A program made the translations under genes and the position numbers. From CAZGSG01 sp964528095 (lineage in GTDB: Bacteria; Bacteroidota; Bacteroidia; Chitinophagales; Chitinophagaceae), in the NCBI GenBank assembly GCA_964528095.1, contig CAZGSG010000388.1, forward strand, positions 1 through 5,355: DNA of 5,355 bases, in the 5' to 3' direction. The notes beneath the pieces were generated by a model, which saw only the letters and a program-made list of their open reading frames with translations, did no database searches and was not told where the DNA came from. Each line of letters opens with the position of its first letter. Positions within the stretch are counted from its first letter, which is position 1. This document shows positions 4,835 to 5,355 of this stretch, one piece after another.

Positions 4835-5355
4835 TTATTTAAGTTTTTCAAAAATCACCTGCATGGTTGCTTTGTCCACCCCATTCATATCTACTAACTT
4901 CAGTTCCCTTACCATTTTCAAAGTAGTGGTTTTGTAATGTTTAAAATGCGGTGTTTGCAAATGCTTTTGATAGGCACCCTGATTGGCATAAATCTCTACG
5001 ACCCTAACCTGTGTAGGGTTTTGCTGCTGATACATCGGGAAGATGCATATAACCCCAGGTTCTTTTTCTATCGAAGCTGAGGCTTCTTCTGTAAGGATAG
5101 CCTTATATTCATTCAAAAATTCAGGAATAATCTCTATTTCGGAAACTCGCACCATCATCTCCGGTGAAACAACAGGTTTAAGTGGTTTATTTAAAATTTT
5201 TCGGACAGTATTGGCTCGCGTGACGTTAATTGATGTTTCAATTATAGCGGCCAGTTCAACAAGCTGACTTTCAGAGATGCCCGTATTTTTACCTATATTA
5301 ACGTGTGACTGCAATTGAGCTTCTACGCCCTCCATTGATGCCAAGGCAGAGATAG
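4835..5355 (-). CDS. CMD-like domain fused to ABM domain (5' partial)
   Basis: The frame is open to the window edge, so the true start lies outside. The TTG at 5344-5342 is an internal Leu in ISALASMEGVEAQ rather than a start. The visible 172 residues contain two parts. First comes the C-terminal repeat of a carboxymuconolactone-decarboxylase/AhpD-like domain (ISALASMEGVEAQLQSHV, then TGISESQLVELAAIIE). Next comes an ABM-type dimeric ferredoxin-like domain (MMVRVSEIEIIPEFLNEYKA, PGVICIFPMYQQQNP, VVEIYANQGAYQKHLQTPHF, HYKTTTLKMV) with the LsrG/YgiN-like EIYxxxxAYxxHxxTPHF signature. The CMD cysteine pair would be in the missing part. Such fusions occur in Bacteroidota and Proteobacteria and have no assigned substrate; a role in oxidation or detoxification of small quinone-like or reactive compounds is inference. 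It probably heads or sits inside a minus-strand operon with DUF2255. Confidence 0.88.
   Translation of the reverse strand, partial: ISALASMEGVEAQLQSHVNIGKNTGISESQLVELAAIIETSINVTRANTVRKILNKPLKPVVSPEMMVRVSEIEIIPEFLNEYKAILTEEASASIEKEPGVICIFPMYQQQNPTQVRVVEIYANQGAYQKHLQTPHFKHYKTTTLKMVRELKLVDMNGVDKATMQVIFEKLK

Noticed and set aside
4406..5267. Plus-strand frames opposite DUF2255 and the CMD-ABM gene
   Set aside because: They are antisense shadows of two genes with strong family signatures.

Overview
The window looks like a chromosomal segment of a Bacteroidota bacterium, probably Chitinophagaceae or a relative. The evidence is the protein families (GH88 lipoprotein, TlpA-type lipoprotein, Bacteroidetes Crp/Fnr-like and phage-type integrase relics), matches to the Bacteroidetes promoter (TTTG and TAnnTTTG elements) and A/T-rich leaders without strong Shine-Dalgarno sequences. 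The genus assignment is inference; no rRNA or other marker is present.

Left part (1-1714), all on the minus strand. A GH88 unsaturated glucuronyl hydrolase lipoprotein gene (385-1605) has a recognisable promoter and, just upstream of it, an 8-bp inverted repeat. Downstream, a perfect 14-bp hairpin (142-179) probably ends its transcript. A consensus -7 element (110-117) then precedes the start of another exported protein (start codon at 77) that runs off the left edge.

Middle part (1721-4269) reads as the scar of an integrated element. Two imperfect direct repeats of about 53 bp, both resembling the T-arm and 3' acceptor end of a tRNA, bracket about 2.5 kb. Inside, from left to right, are a broken Crp/Fnr-type regulator (about 1924-2290), one intact gene for a lipoprotein with a C-terminal TlpA/ResA thioredoxin domain (2326-3519), and on the opposite strand a decayed tyrosine recombinase (about 3585-4149) next to the right-hand repeat. 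The integrase has lost its N-terminus and its C-terminal catalytic residues, and carries a nonsense codon, a frameshift and a further stop. The layout tRNA-like end / terminator / integrase / cargo / second tRNA-like end is what an old integrative element leaves behind. The thioredoxin lipoprotein appears to be the only surviving cargo.

Right part (4270-5355), minus strand. A carboxymuconolactone-decarboxylase-like domain fused to an antibiotic-biosynthesis-monooxygenase (ABM) domain (4835-5355, 5' end outside the window) is followed by a DUF2255 protein (4353-4739). Both may be read into the strong intrinsic terminator at 4179-4203.

I found no CRISPR array, rRNA or complete tRNA. The most interesting content is the eroded integrative element rather than a new molecular system.
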